Below are positions 1 through 11,981 of a DNA stretch of 64,000 bases, one piece after another. The notes beneath the pieces were generated by a model. That model did not search any database. It saw only the letters and a program-made list of their open reading frames with translations, and was not told the origin of the DNA. Source of the stretch: Mesotaenium endlicherianum (Eukaryota; Streptophyta; Zygnematophyceae; Zygnematales; Mesotaeniaceae). Positions within the stretch are counted from its first letter, which is position 1. Every line of letters starts with the position of its first letter. The DNA lies in NCBI GenBank assembly GCA_009602735.1, contig WELA01013479.1:6766-70765 (forward strand), in the 5' to 3' direction. A program made the position numbers and the translations under genes.

Positions 1-35
1 CCCCCTCCCTCCTTTCCACCCGCGCGCGCGCGCAG

Positions 36-3000
36 ATTCCAAGTGAAAAAGAAGCAGTTCTTCAAGAACTTCTCGGCCATCATGACGTACGGCGTGATCG
101 GCGTCTTCATCTCCTTCGGCGTCATCACCGCAGGTCTGTCCTTCGCCTGCCCGTTCACTCGCCTCGGGTCGGCAGGCCTGCCACCTGTCCGCAGGCCTGC
201 CTGCCTGCCTGCCTGTATGTCTGCCAGCCTGATGGGTGATGAGCCCTCTCGCCTGCCTGCCTCGGCCTCTCTGGGGCGCAACTCCTAAACTGCTGAAACC
301 TGAGCATTTCGTAGGGGCCCCTATCTTCCTCAGAATACACAAGAACATGGGCATGGGCGCAACTGGAAATGGAGGGTTTGTGCGAGGCATTCCAAGGCCC
401 TCTTCCTGAGATGCGCCAAGTGGCATAGCTGTGGCGTGTCCCGCAGGTAGGCTTTGTCCCGTCCTTATCATCCTGGCGCTTGTGTGCGAGCAGGCGGGCC
501 AGGAAGACACTCCGGTGTGTGTTATGTACGTGGGCACCACCTGCGGGAGTCTGAGGGGCCACGCGTGCATGCACCATGAAAGGGGGACGGGGGGTGCTTG
601 GGGTGGGGGAAAGGTAGGGTGGAGGGTTTGAAAGTTGGTGTGAGTAGTGCCAACACGACAGATGGGCTGAGCTCTGCCAGTGATGGTGGGGGACGGGGGG
701 GCTCGTGGGAGTGGTGGGCGCAGGCTGCATGGTGCTGTTTGACGCCTTTGGCCTGCCCAAGCTGCGCATCAAAGACATCCTTGGTAGGTGCCGCCCCCTG
801 CTCCTGCTCCTGCTCCTGCTCCCCCTCCCTCTCTTGCAACTGCTCGTGTTCCTGTTTCCTCCTGCTGCTCTCTATCGCATCTTCTGCAGCACAGAGTTGC
901 TCCCATACATGTCCCCATCTGCAGTTTGCATGGCTCTGTGCCCCCCGGGGGGCGACTAGCTCGTCAATCTTGTCAGTGATGGACACCTTGCAATCTCCAT
1001 GATGTCAAATTCGAGGCTGGGAATTCATTTGACAAGGAGGCGACACGTGGCAGCAGCCCCCCAGTGCAGGGGTATGGCATGCCTGAGGGGGAGTGCTTGC
1101 TTGGCTGCATTACATGGGCGCATGTGCGGGTTCGGGGTTTTGGCAGCTCTGGGAGCCGTGTTCTCCGCCACTGACTCTGTCAGCACCCTCCAGGTACTCA
1201 CTCAGTCACAACGCTCGCTCGCTCGCTCACTGCTCCCTGCCCATCCCCTCTTCCCCTCCGCCCTTCCCCTTTGCCGTCCCGTAGGCAGTGCCAGGCTGGG
1301 GTCCTCACGTGAAACTCTTTCCTTCTCAGCTAAGACGCCCATGTCTCTGCTGCCGGCAAAGTCCTGCTGCCACTGTGCTGCTGCTGGTTCTGCTCCTCCT
1401 GCGCTTTCTCGGTCCCTAGATGGGCCCTTTCAGCCGAGTCAATGCCCCCCCCAAATCGTGGCAGTGTGCTCCATTCTCATTTCTGGGCCTTTCCGCACCT
1501 GTCCAAGTGACGGTCTGCACGTCGCCGCCGCCGCCACTGCTGCCGTTGCTGCTGCTGCTGTTTCTTCTGATACTGCCGCCGCTGCTGACGCTGCTGCTGC
1601 TCCTGCTGCTGGTGGGGAGCAGGTGCTGGACCAGGACGAGTTTCCGCTGCTGTACAGCCTGGTGTTTGGCGAGGGCGTGGTCAACGACGCCTCCTCCGTG
1701 GTGCTCTTCCGCGCCGTGCAGAAGTTCACCGCCGACTCCTTCGTGCTGGGCAGCATCGGCGTCATTGCCGGCAACTTCGCCTACCTCTTTGCCGCCAGCA
1801 CCCTCCTCGGCGTCGCGGTCAGCACCCGCCCTCCTCTCCCTTCTCCCCCCTCCCCCGTCCCCCTCTCCCACCTATCCCCTCCTCCCTGCTCTCTCTATCC
1901 TTCTTCTTCCTCTTTGCTCCCTACTGCCGCCTCCCTCCTCCCTGTTTCCTGCTCCCTTCTTCCGTTTCCCCGACCTCACTTTTCCACAGCGCTCTTATGA
2001 ACGGAGAGGAATCATCTGTCTCTCTCCTTCCTGTAGGAGAGGACACTTGAACAGCTGCCAATCACGGCGTGCCCAAAGTTAGACGCTCAGGTGCTAAACT
2101 TCCTAGTGGCTGACTGGTTGACTCTACGTTCTCTGCTGCCATACGTGCGTTGCGCGCTCTGCTGTTCCAGGTGGGCCTAGCGAGCGCCTTCATTATCAAA
2201 ACCCTCTACCTCGGCAGGTGCCCCTCCCTCCCTCCTCTCCCTCTCTCCCTTTTCCTCGCCTCCTTTCTCCCTCTTCCACCCTCCCTCCCTCCCGTCCTCC
2301 TTCCCTTCCTCCCTCCCTCTCCCTCTCGTTCTCCCGCTCCCTCTCCCTCTCCCTGACCCGCTCTTCCCTTCCCATTGCAAGAATGCCTCTGTGAGCGTCT
2401 GGCCTTCACCAGGATTGTAAAACTTCAGGGACGCATGCATTTGCTAGGGTGACAGCAAGAGCCAAGAGTCAGCCAGTCAGACATGTCTGCCCAGCCCTGC
2501 AAGCACACGCAAGCATATACGCGCGCACTTGTTCTCTGGGAGAATGTGATGCGGCGTGAGAATGCAAAATGGGCCCTTAGTGCTGCCACGCTCGCCGGGT
2601 GTGGCTACCTTCACTGGGTGCTGCCATCTCCGCCCCATAGAAACAGATGAGAATTCTGCGACCAGCTCCAAAGAAAACATCCCGGTTATTGGTTCTTCCA
2701 AAATGCGTGGGGAGAGAGAGGTGGGCTCCATTCCTGCGAGCTGGTGTCGTTGCTTCATTGCTGATGCACACTGTGAGGGGAGAGAGATGTGGGCTTGATT
2801 CTTGCGGAGCTGGTGTGTCGTTGCTTCATTGCTGACGCAAACTGTGGGGGGAGGCTGCGCAAGGAGAGTCAGGCACTCGACGGACCGCGAGGTGGCGCTC
2901 ATGGCCCTCATGGCCTACCTCTCCTACGTCATCTCTGATGTAGGGCCCCTCGGCCCTCTCCCCCCCCCCTTCCCCCTCCCCGCCCCCGCCCCCTCTTCCT

Positions 3001-6000
3001 TCTCCNCTCCCTGCGCTTCACTGCTTCACAAGAAGGCCTTTCTTGCCTCGCTCCCAAGTGGCGCACAAACGCCTGCCTGCCACCGCTGCTGCATTTGTAT
3101 GGCACAGAAGTCTGTGGGGACTGCACGTTTGCGGTGTTCCTGCCTCGGCCCTGGCCCCAACCCCGGCCCTGACCCTGGCTGTGCCTGTGCTGGTGGTTGT
3201 TTGAATGCGTGTGCCGATGAAGGCAAGGGGCCTTCTTGACTTTCCAGAGCCTGAGGGAACGCCTCAGGGAACCCCCTCATTTCCTTTTGCCACCACCGTC
3301 ATTATTGCCATCACCTTTTTCTTCTCCTCTTTCTCTCCCCGTGGCCCTGGTGCGCCTCCGTTTCCTTAGTGCGGTCAGGCGAGGAGGGAGGTGTTTCCTT
3401 GCCGATGCGCGCATGCATGCCCCCTTGCTGGTGGTACCGGTCATGGTCCCCTTCTTGTTTACTTTTTTTTAATCGAGTCCCTCTTTCTCTCTCTCACTCT
3501 GCGAGTTCGGGGCTGTGCGTGCTCGGCGCGCTTGCGTGTGTGCGCGTGTGCGTGCCACTTGGCAGCTGCTGGGGTTCAGCGGGATCCTGACGGTGTTCTT
3601 CTGCGGAGTGGTGATGTCCCACTACACGTGGCACAACGTCACCGAATCCTCCCGTGTCACCACCAAGTGAGTCCCCTCCTTCCTCTCTGTCCACCCCCTT
3701 TCCCTTGTCCTCTTCTTCTCTGTCCTGGGCCTCGCGAAAGAGGTTACTAGAAGCTGCTCCAGTACATGTCCCCAAAGAGCGTCCATGGTGCTCTCCTGTG
3801 GATTTGGCAAAGGCCGCACTCCACGCCACTTAGTTTATCGCCGGCATTCTGAGTGAGAGAGAGATGGCTTTGAAGTGTGGTGTAACAATGCGTGCATGTG
3901 CACCCCTCAGAGTGGGCGCAGGCAAGCGTGGTGCAGCAATGCATATACGTATGTGTGTCTAAATGTATGTCTATACTTATGTACATACATGTATATATGT
4001 ATGTGTTTCACGAGTGCTCCTCTTCCTCCCAGAAGAGGTGGGCTCATCGCCACGGGCATGACAGGCATGGGGGGGCATGGGTATGTACATGTATGTACGC
4101 ATGGATGCATGCACGTGTGCGTTTCTCTTCTTTCGCCCTGAACTGGTGAGCTCATCAGCATGCGCGTGATTTGCATGGCTATTTTTTGGGGGGGGGGGGG
4201 GCGGGCATGGGCAGGCACGGGTTTGCCACCATGTCGTTCATTGCGGAGACCTTCATCTTCATCTACGTGGGCATGGACGCGCTCGACACCTCCATGTGGG
4301 CCCAGACGCGCGTCGTGTACGCCCCTCTCCCCTCCCCTCCCTTCTTCCGTCCCTCCCTTCCTTGTCTCACCCTTCCTCCCGCTCTCCACACCTTCCTCGT
4401 CCCCTCCTACCTCTCTTTATACCTTCCTTGTCCCCCCCCTACCTCCCTCCCTCCTTTCCTCCGTCTCTCCGTCTTTTCCTCCTTCGCCTTCCTCTTTTCT
4501 CAGTCACGGAGGATTATAATCCATGGCTGGGGAGCATGCGCATGGGCATGTGTGCTCGTCAGGCCTGATTCTCAGCGCCATGTAATCTTTTCCTCAGCGT
4601 CAGGCGCTTGGAGGTGCACGTGTCGCTGGTTCCCTTGGATATGTCCTCTTTTAGAACCTCACAGATGGCACTTTATGCAGGGAGAGCTACAGGCTTCTGG
4701 AGTTTTCTGACTCTGACCCTCTTAGGCAGCTAAGCGCGGTGGATGTGCCCGCGGCTGCAGAAGTGTCCCTGTGAAGGGATCTGTGCCCCGTGGCTGTCCT
4801 GCACGTGCTACTGACACTCGGCTGCCCTTCAAGTGGACCATAGACTAGCTTCTGAAGTCATGCACGTGTCATTGTATCAAATCACTAGCAAGTGAGGCAT
4901 ATGTGTGTCCTTATGGGGTGATCCAATTTTTCTTGTGTGGGGTCGGCCGCATCTGGGCACGATTGGGCTCGTGTTACCATGCCACTGGGCGGGCTGACAG
5001 CCGAATGTGGTGGATATACTTTCTGCAATCGCCGACGCTCGTCTTATTTGGTGCTCCTTTTTTGATGCAATGACTTGCAAGCGATTCACAGTAGCATTGA
5101 GCACTTCAATTTGGCTGAATGGTCGCCCAATAGTTGATGCGACCAGCTCTCCTTCTTACTGGCCGTCTGCGCTTCCTGCACGCGGATAAGATTGCCCGAT
5201 TGTGGGTGGCATCGTGCTCGTGAGCTCTGATAAGGGCACGATGATGGGGTGCCAGTGCAAAAGGCACCCACTATTTTCACTGCTGCTGGTGCTGCTGCTG
5301 CTGCTGCACCACCGTTGCCACCACCTGTGCCTGCTGTTGCCCATCATCCACGTGCCACATGGTGCACCCCCCTCAAGAATCCAAGTGCCGTGGGCTCAAG
5401 CGAGCCTGAGGCTGAGCGTGAGCCTGGGCCTGAGCCTGACCGTGCCGACATTGGGGGATTTTTTTGGGCCCGGAGGGGGGGGGGGGTAATTGCAATCCTG
5501 CAGGGATGCGTTTGGGATGTTTGCGTGCCTGGTGGTGCTCACAGTGCTCGGCCGCGCTGCCTTTGTGTACCCGCTCTCCGCGCTCATCAACCTGCGCCGC
5601 AGAAACACCGGCAACGTCCTCACCCTCCGCCACCAGGTGTGCCCCTCCCTGTCCCCTTCCTGCCCCTGCCCCTGACCCTGCCCCTGTGCTGTCCGTTGCC
5701 ACTTGCTGCCTGCTGCTGGAGCACGTATATGTTCCGTTTGTGAATGCGTCCTGTCATTGTTGCGTCCAATCTGCGAAGCCAAGCTGGGGGTGCCACGCAA
5801 GTTGCATGTGGCCCCGGAGGGGGATGCTAGGCACTCCGGGGGATGCTAGGCTTGTGCCCTCTCCATGTCCCTCTCTCCCTTCCTCCCTTCCTCCCTTCCT
5901 CCCTTCCTCCATCCCTCCCTTTCCTTCCTCCTTCCCTTTCTCCCTCCTTCTTTGCCTCTCTCTTCCAATCCCTTTCTTCCCGTCCTCCTCCCCTCCCTCT

Positions 6001-7866
6001 ACCTCTACCTCTACCTCTGACACACATGCATGCATGCACGCCCTACGACCACTTCCATTGGGCTCTCGCAGCTCATATCAGGGGGCAGAGCCGTGTAAAG
6101 TTTCATGGCGTCAGCGGCGGTACACGTCTGCTGGTCAAGCAGTAACCGCTGCCACACGCAGGCGCTGTGACAGCCAGCGCCGGCCTGTTTGCCCACAGAA
6201 TGCCTGCACGGCTCTGACTGATGACGAGCGCCCTGGCTGGCTGTCTGTGATGCGCGCAGACTGTCATCCTGTGGGCTGGCCTCATGCGCGGTGCCGTCTC
6301 CATCGCCCTCACCTTCAGCGCCGTACGTCTCTGCACCCTGCACCACTCAACAGCCTGAGAGATCCTCCGCCTCATAGCACGCCACATGCTCCACTGGCTG
6401 CAGCTGCGGCTGCGGCTCTGGCTCCGGCTCCAGCTCCGGCTCCGGCTCTGGCTCGGGCTCTGGCTCGGGCGATGGCAGGAGGGCACATGATCTGTTGCCT
6501 TGGCACAGGGTAGTGTATGTTCAGACTTGAGAAAAGGCGGGGTTGGTGGGGTGCGTTTCTCCAGGCAGCATTGGCCGCCGCTCTCTTAGGCAATGACAGG
6601 ATTGTGTGGTTCTTTCTGCGCCCCAAACCGTGCAGTTCACGCACGGAGGCGTGGCCATGGAGGTGAAGCACGCCACCATCATCTCGTCCACCATTGCCGT
6701 CGTCCTCTTCAGCACCATGGTGTGCCACCAGCTCCTCTCAGCCCCTGCCACATCCCCTCCCAATCGCTTCCACAGCATCCCAGCCCCTGCTACCTGCTAC
6801 CTGCTACCTGCTACTACTTCTGTGCCTGCAAGTTGCTGCGTCAGTGCTCGTGGCGGTAAATGCACCCTGCTTGGTCATCCTCTGGGGATGCTCCCACGCG
6901 CATGTGGTTGGGGAGTTACGCTTGCTCCTGTTGACGTTGCTCCCGGTGAGTACGGCCGGTGTGGCTTGAGCACAAACCTAGAGGAAGTTGTGCTTTTTGA
7001 AGGTCAGCTTCTGAGGTTGAGCTGGGCTGCCAGCCCCAGTGCAGTAGTCTCTCTGCAGTCCTGTCATTTGACCATGTGCATACTACAGAGGTGCACTAGG
7101 GCCATCGACAGCTGCAGGCTCCCGACAGCACTTGAAGAACACCCCTATGCCTGGCTCTGCTTCCTCGTGGCACGACAGCAGAAGAAGGATGCTCAGTTGC
7201 TCTTGTCAGTTATTGCTTTTCTATAGGGGCCAAGCAGTGCAGGGGTGATGACTCTGCTGCCACTGCCCGCGCTTAAATCTACAACTTGTAACAATGCGCA
7301 TGTGGCTGGAGGTGCTTTTCCCCCCTCCGCAGGTGCTGGGCATGCTCACGAGGCCCTTCCTGGACTGGATCCTTCCCTGCCGGCACCCCAGCCTCGAGCA
7401 CGACGTGTCGGAACCAGACTCTCCCAAGGACCTCGTCTTCAGCGACTCGCTGCTGGCGCCCCTCACGTACGGCGGCGGCGGCGGCTCGCTCGAGGACGGC
7501 GACGGCAGGGACAGCGCGCCCCCGCTGTCTCCGCTCGCGCTGCTGACACAGAGGGGCACCAACCTGGGCGAGCTCCTGTCGGTGAACCAGAGGGACGTGC
7601 ACGCGCTGTGGAGATGGTTCGACGACACCTACATGAGGCCCCTCTTTGGCGGCCGGGGGTTCGTCCCCTACACGCCCGGCTCCCCGACGGTGGGCGGCAC
7701 CAACGAGTACGGCATCGAGGCCCTCCACATGACGAGGCGCGACCCGAGGCGGAGCTCCGCCCGGCTGTTGTCCTTCAGAGACGACCGAGGCTCGCTGTCC
7801 TTGGCGGAGGCAGACCACGCGTGGCCCGATGCGTTGAGCAAGCCGTCGGAGTTAGACGGGGGCTGA
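36..7866 (+). CDS. NHX: NHX-type Na+(K+)/H+ antiporter, 5'-partial, 12 visible exons
   Basis: Plant-type intracellular cation/proton exchanger (CPA1 family), expected to exchange cytosolic Na+ or K+ for luminal H+ at vacuolar or endosomal membranes. The gene enters from the left, so the N-terminus with the amiloride-binding segment lies outside. Exons: 36-133, 724-783, 1147-1193, 1623-1817, 2171-2217, 2873-2939, 3566-3666, 4215-4316, 5504-5636, 6260-6322, 6636-6719 and 7333-7866. All introns are GT-AG and the phases join without a break to give 509 residues plus TGA. Landmarks: FQVKKKQFF (exon 1), SATDSV (exon 3), [10 protein letters not shown] with the membrane Asn-Asp (exon 4), [10 protein letters not shown] (exon 6), [10 protein letters not shown] and [13 protein letters not shown] (exon 7), [10 protein letters not shown] (exon 8), [10 protein letters not shown] (exon 9), GLMRGAVS (exon 10), and [15 protein letters not shown] in the 177-residue last exon, a cytosolic-type tail with a Gly run. 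Exon borders were placed by eye from the reading phase and similarity to land-plant NHX1. Paralogue class is inferred only. Confidence 0.93.
798..832. repeat. CTCCTG simple repeat in NHX intron
   Basis: Short run of CTCCTG-like hexamers just after the donor site that follows exon 724-783. It is intronic and not conserved coding sequence. Confidence 0.7.
1534..1612. repeat. CTG-rich triplet tract upstream of NHX exon 4
   Basis: Interrupted CTG/CCG/TTC triplets form a pyrimidine-rich lead-in to the acceptor at 1621-1622. Translated, it gives Leu or Ala runs in several frames; these are artefacts of the repeat. Confidence 0.7.
2709..2846. repeat. Two-copy tandem repeat, unit about 68 bp, in NHX intron
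   Basis: Two imperfect copies starting at 2709 and 2777 share GGGGAGAGAGA, then TGGGCT, a GAGCTGGTGT block and GTTGCTTCATTGCTGA. The array ends about 27 bp before exon 2873-2939. Confidence 0.75.
3006..3006. other. Ambiguous base (N) in NHX intron
   Basis: A single N lies in a C/T-rich intron tract about 65 bp after the donor at 2940. It does not affect coding sequence. Confidence 0.9.
5868..5940. repeat. CCTTCCTC pyrimidine repeat in NHX intron
   Basis: Runs of CCTTCCTCCC make a homopyrimidine tract in the intron after exon 5504-5636. It is the most regular of several such tracts in this gene. Confidence 0.7.
6402..6475. repeat. GGCTCC/GGCTCT hexamer repeat in NHX intron
   Basis: Degenerate hexamers (GGCTCC, GGCTCT, GGCTCG) lie between exons 6260-6322 and 6636-6719. 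They translate to Ala-Pro or Arg-Ser runs and are not coding. Confidence 0.7.
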
Positions 7867-10062
7867 GGCCTCCTTCCGCCGCTGGGGCAATTCGTGCTCC
7901 GTCTTTTTCTTTGACTGTCCAAGTGCGGCTATCGCAGCTGTGTTGAGCTAGCCACCCACCTGCGCACTGCTTTTCTCGAGCCCTTTGAGCTATGTGCATG
8001 TACTGGACGAGGCTGTAAGCTTTGGGGCAGCCGTGTTGCCACTGGAGCAACAATCTCTTCCAGTCGTGAAAATGAGGGAACGACTTGCGTGGGTGTAGTC
8101 ATTCTTGTACAGGCCCTTGCTATCATGTGTGCCACTACCTTCTCCGCTACTCCTTTTGGGGGGTGCGTGTACATTGTGCAGCTCTAATACTGAACACTAG
8201 TTTGATAAACTTAATAGCTTTGCTGCATGGAGTCGTAATGGGGATTCCGATAGGAAGGAGCGCAATGTCAATGAGCTTTTAAAGTACTCAATGGCATGCT
8301 GGCTATGAAGGCTTAGATAGTTACGCGTAAGGGAGCATTGACTCCTATTGTTTTAGTTACCTATCACTTCAGATGCTCTGCTATGGCTGAATACGTGCCC
8401 ACATTCTAGCACTCCCCCCCATCTTGCATGTTGAAGAGGTCATGTTGCATAGTTGGACCACGTTGCGTATATACATCTTGAATACACATTCTCCACATTG
8501 CTTGAAACGGCAATAATGAAGTTGGATATGCACCGTCACAGTTTCCAATATTGGGCGTAAATGTCCAAGTTTTGTATACATGTTCAGCAGTCATATTCCT
8601 ACTTCTAACTTGGTCTGAAGATAGCTAGAATAGAGAATGAAGTTTCGAGGACATACATGCATTTTGTCTATATGCACGTACAAATGTACATGTATGCGTA
8701 CGAATATATCGATGGCTAAATAAATATAATTATGTAGACACATATATACAAAGGTATGTCATTCACCTATCCACACATATTTCTGTATGTTGCGCATTGG
8801 CCATCTACTAACCGCATCAATTCATATCGAGTAATGACATGACCAACAGTCCGCCTTCGCGTATTGCTCGACGTTAAAATAATTTCGATGTTCTCGCACA
8901 CTTTGCTGCTTAAGTAGTTGCACTTCACTTCTTGCAAAGTTGAGTGCCATGGCAAGCTGCAGCTGGTGAACTACGTGCCTACAACAATACCATTACTCTT
9001 CCTGTCAAGCGTGCACCTGTGCAATCTCGTCGGCGGGCTGGCGTGCACTTCTGTTCCAAGTGATGGAATGCGCCACTCTTGGATGTTTTGGTAAAAGGTA
9101 TAGCACATATCAGTTAGTTGCAAAGTGTGTGAAGGAAAGCTCTAGTTACCGACAAATAAAATTGTCATTATTGGACTTGACGGATCGCGTCATCGATGGC
9201 CCACTAAGAAATTTGTAAGCACAGTATTCATTTGGATTTTTTATTTTTTGTTGACAAAAACTTTGATTTCACAATGCAGAATCTGATCAATTTGCATTCA
9301 TAGTGTTGGGTAAGTTGAATGTTGTATATCTGCCTGCGGTCACGTACAAATGAGACCACAGTTGAAAAACATATTTCTGGACTTCATCAAGAGCTTCTCT
9401 TCATTTCTGCATATATATTGCAAGAGCAACTTAATGTTGTACATCCGCCCCGCATTACTTACAAATGAGACGTCAGTTGAAAAATGCCTTCCAGAATTCG
9501 TCAAGGGCTTCTTATCACATGCCAAAGGCTCTCGGAGATCCTTATATTGTTCCACTTCTCATAAAATAATTTATGTGAACAATTTTCAGAGGACCCTCGG
9601 CTGAGGCAAGGTGTGCAAGGGACCCACTCCCTCCCAAGGGAGAACTTACTGAGAGCTTCTTCACTCCTGCTAGCTGCCTGCTGACATAAACTTAAGGCAT
9701 GGTAACCTATGGCAAGGAAGCATGCGCGAGAAAGCACCTCAAAGGGGCTACCCGCTGACCTTGCCGGAACCATTGCGGGAACGCTTTGGGGCGGGGATGC
9801 GCGTCGTCTCCTCCCCCTCCTCCCTCCCCCCCTTGCCACTGCCGCTTTGCAGCCGCACTGCCAGGTGGCACCGCGCTCGCGAGCACGTTGTCGGCCCCTC
9901 TAGTGCAAGGGGAGGGGCCCGTGAGTGCTGGGGCGTGCCCTCCTGCTCCTCCTGCTCCTCCTCCTCCTCCTGCTGCGTCATCAGTGCACGAGTGCGTCAG
10001 CTCCAGCGAGGCGAGGCGAACGAGGCAGCAGATTGCGGAGGTGCAGGGCATGTGAGGGGAAA
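7867..10062. other. Intergenic stretch, likely 3' UTRs of the two flanking genes
   Basis: No convincing gene was seen. The base composition falls from GC-rich to AT-rich after about 8,180. It holds a tacatg/tgtaca-rich patch (about 8,650-8,760), AATAAA-like words near 8,718 and 9,155 that could serve as poly(A) signals, and the duplication at 9,315-9,511. Both genes point inward (plus and minus), so both 3' UTRs should end here. Confidence 0.55.
9315..9511. repeat. Imperfect direct duplication of about 80 bp
   Basis: Segments 9,315-9,393 and 9,428-9,511 share, in order, AATGTTGTA, a TACAAATGAGAC core, CAGTTGAAAAA and a TTC(A/G)TCAAG(A/G)GCTTCT end. The copies have diverged by roughly a quarter. 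No ORF or terminal inverted repeat explains it. Confidence 0.65.
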
Positions 10063-11981
10063 TTAAATAGGGCAATCACAGCAGCCATACAAGTCTCTTG
10101 ATGCAGCGTGTAATGCCCCGCCCAGCTCCCCCCACATCTGCACACCGCGAGAGGACGTCCGCCTCGTTGGGAGCATCCACTTGAGACTGCGCCAGATGGC
10201 ATCACAGGTCGGCGACGCATTCTCACCAAAATTGTCTTGCCCCCCCCCGCTGGCGGCTGGCGGCGGGGGCCGGGCATCGGGGAACAGCTCCCTTGCCATG
10301 CCTAGTGGCAAGTAGCGGCAGGGGTGCGCGTCTCCTGCGTACTGCCTGTATCGCTTGAAGAAGCGGCAGCAGAACCGCCTCTTATAGTTATAGTCCAGCC
10401 CCCGGATGAAGGGCGTGAGATGGTCGGAGTGACAGTCGCACTCTATTGTCACCGCCCCAAGGCTGCTGCTGCAGCTGTCACCGCTAGGGGGGCGGGGGCG
10501 GCAGAGGGCGGACAAGCCCACCAGGGCGGGCAGCACCCCGCAGGTCAGGTGCAGCTTCTCCAGGGCCGCCAGGTGGCCGATGTTCACCACCCGCGCGCTG
10601 TCCCCTACTGCAGCCTTTCCGAACAGCCTCAGGGTCAGGGACTTCAGCTGGGCGGGCAGGTACCGGAAATTGGGCCAGCTCACGGCATTGACGAGCTCCA
10701 GGTGTACAACTCGCAGCGCGGGTGTGAGCGCAAACAGGCTGGGCTGGATGCAAGTCTGCTTCGCCACGCGCAGCCAGAGGTCTTCCAGGACGGGCAGGGG
10801 GCTGCGCACGAATGGGAGCTCCTCCACAGCCAGGTGGAGCTTCCTCACGCCAGGCAGCAAGAGGCCGCTCGCCGTGGTAACCCCGGAAGCAAACTCGCGC
10901 TGCCAGGGAGGCGTCATGACCTGCAGCGACGTGAGCGCCTGCAGCCGGCCGACGGTGGCGAGCACGTCCGTGTGGAGCAAGCCGTAAGATTGCTCGATGA
11001 CGAGCTCCCGGAGGTTGCGGAGAGCGTCCGAGAAGGGTCCCCCGCGGCCGTGGCCGCGGTGCATGAAGTGGCCGCAGAACGTGAGGCTGGCAAACGCGCG
11101 CAGCTCCGACAGCCAGAACGGCAAGTCGCGCACGTGGTCGGCCTCGCAGAAGTCCAAGTGCAGGGCCTCCAGCCGAGGCAGCCCCCGGATGGACTCGCTC
11201 ACCGGCGGCACCCAGGCTTGCGCCTCAGAGGTAAAGAAGAGGCCATACTTGAGGGTCAGGGTCTTCAGACGGACCAACCCGCTGAAGTCCACCTGCTCCA
11301 GCAGGGCGCGGTACTCGCTGCCTTTTTTCCTGGTGGCCTCGAGGCCAGCAAAATCCAGCAATAAGTTCTCCACTCCCTTCCTACGAGACAGGAAGAAGAG
11401 AAGCGCGGGGAGAATATCTAGTCCATCTCTGATAAAGCGGAGGCAGAAGGACGTGACGTGAGGGAACCCGTGGCAAGCCCTCGCAGGAGGCATTCTTCGT
11501 TAGGACGTCCAGAGAATGTAAGCTGGACGTGTGTTGCGCTCGTGAATGCCTCTAGCGCCTGCAGCGACCCTGCAACATCTTTCTCGATCAAGGATTGACC
11601 GACAGCCCTCACATTGCAGTTAAGGAGGCTCTTCCACTTGCTGCAGATCATTCTGTGGCGGCCTGCTTGCTTCTTCTCATCCCTGGAACCGCACGCAGCT
11701 AACTCCAATATGTGCAACAGCGTATCATCTGGCAAATCCTGAATAGTTGTGCTCAAGGAGCTTCTCTTCTTACGTGAACGTCGACATACCATCTTGCGAC
11801 GCTTCCATGGATAAGCGCTTCTCGGATAGAAGATCTCCGTCTGCTCCGTGTACTCTTCATAGAGCCTTCGCTTGTGATTCATTAGTGGATAGCCTTTCGT
11901 GAGCGGAAGATTGGAGTCCATTGTTCCAGGCGCGCCGCTGCGAAGAAGGGACAATGAGTGAGATGGCACGGCTACATTCAC
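10063..11981 (-). CDS. F-box / leucine-rich-repeat protein, split between two frames
   Basis: Likely substrate adaptor of an SCF ubiquitin ligase. The first frame (11,981-11,418) has a basic patch (KRRKMVCRRSRKKRSS, possible nuclear signal) and an F-box (LPDDTLLHILEL ... CSKWKSLLN). The second frame (open to 10,063) has a row of LRRs such as LVRLKTLTLKYG, LPRLEALHLDFC, LRNLRELVIEQ, VRKLHLAVEELPF, LKSLTLRLFG and LEKLHLTCG, and ends GCCDCPI. The frames overlap at 11,418-11,493, so the protein is continuous only if a small intron lies here or the assembly or gene carries a one-base-type frameshift. A GT...AG pair of about 80 bp that would restore phase exists near 11,507-11,429, but it would remove residues that look coding. 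The start could be the first Met (11,981) or the Met at 11,921. The exact partner is unknown. Confidence 0.8.

Noticed and set aside
999-2000. 333-codon open frame across NHX exons 3 and 4
   Set aside because: It reads through an intron that happens to be open. Only 1147-1193 and 1623-1817 match NHX.
7245-7946. 233-codon frame over the last NHX exon
   Set aside because: Alternative frame of a GC-rich exon. The frame with [15 protein letters not shown] is the conserved one.
10324-11364. 346-codon open frame on the plus strand
   Set aside because: It is the antisense shadow of the F-box/LRR gene. Its Gln/Glu/Arg-rich translation has no domain.
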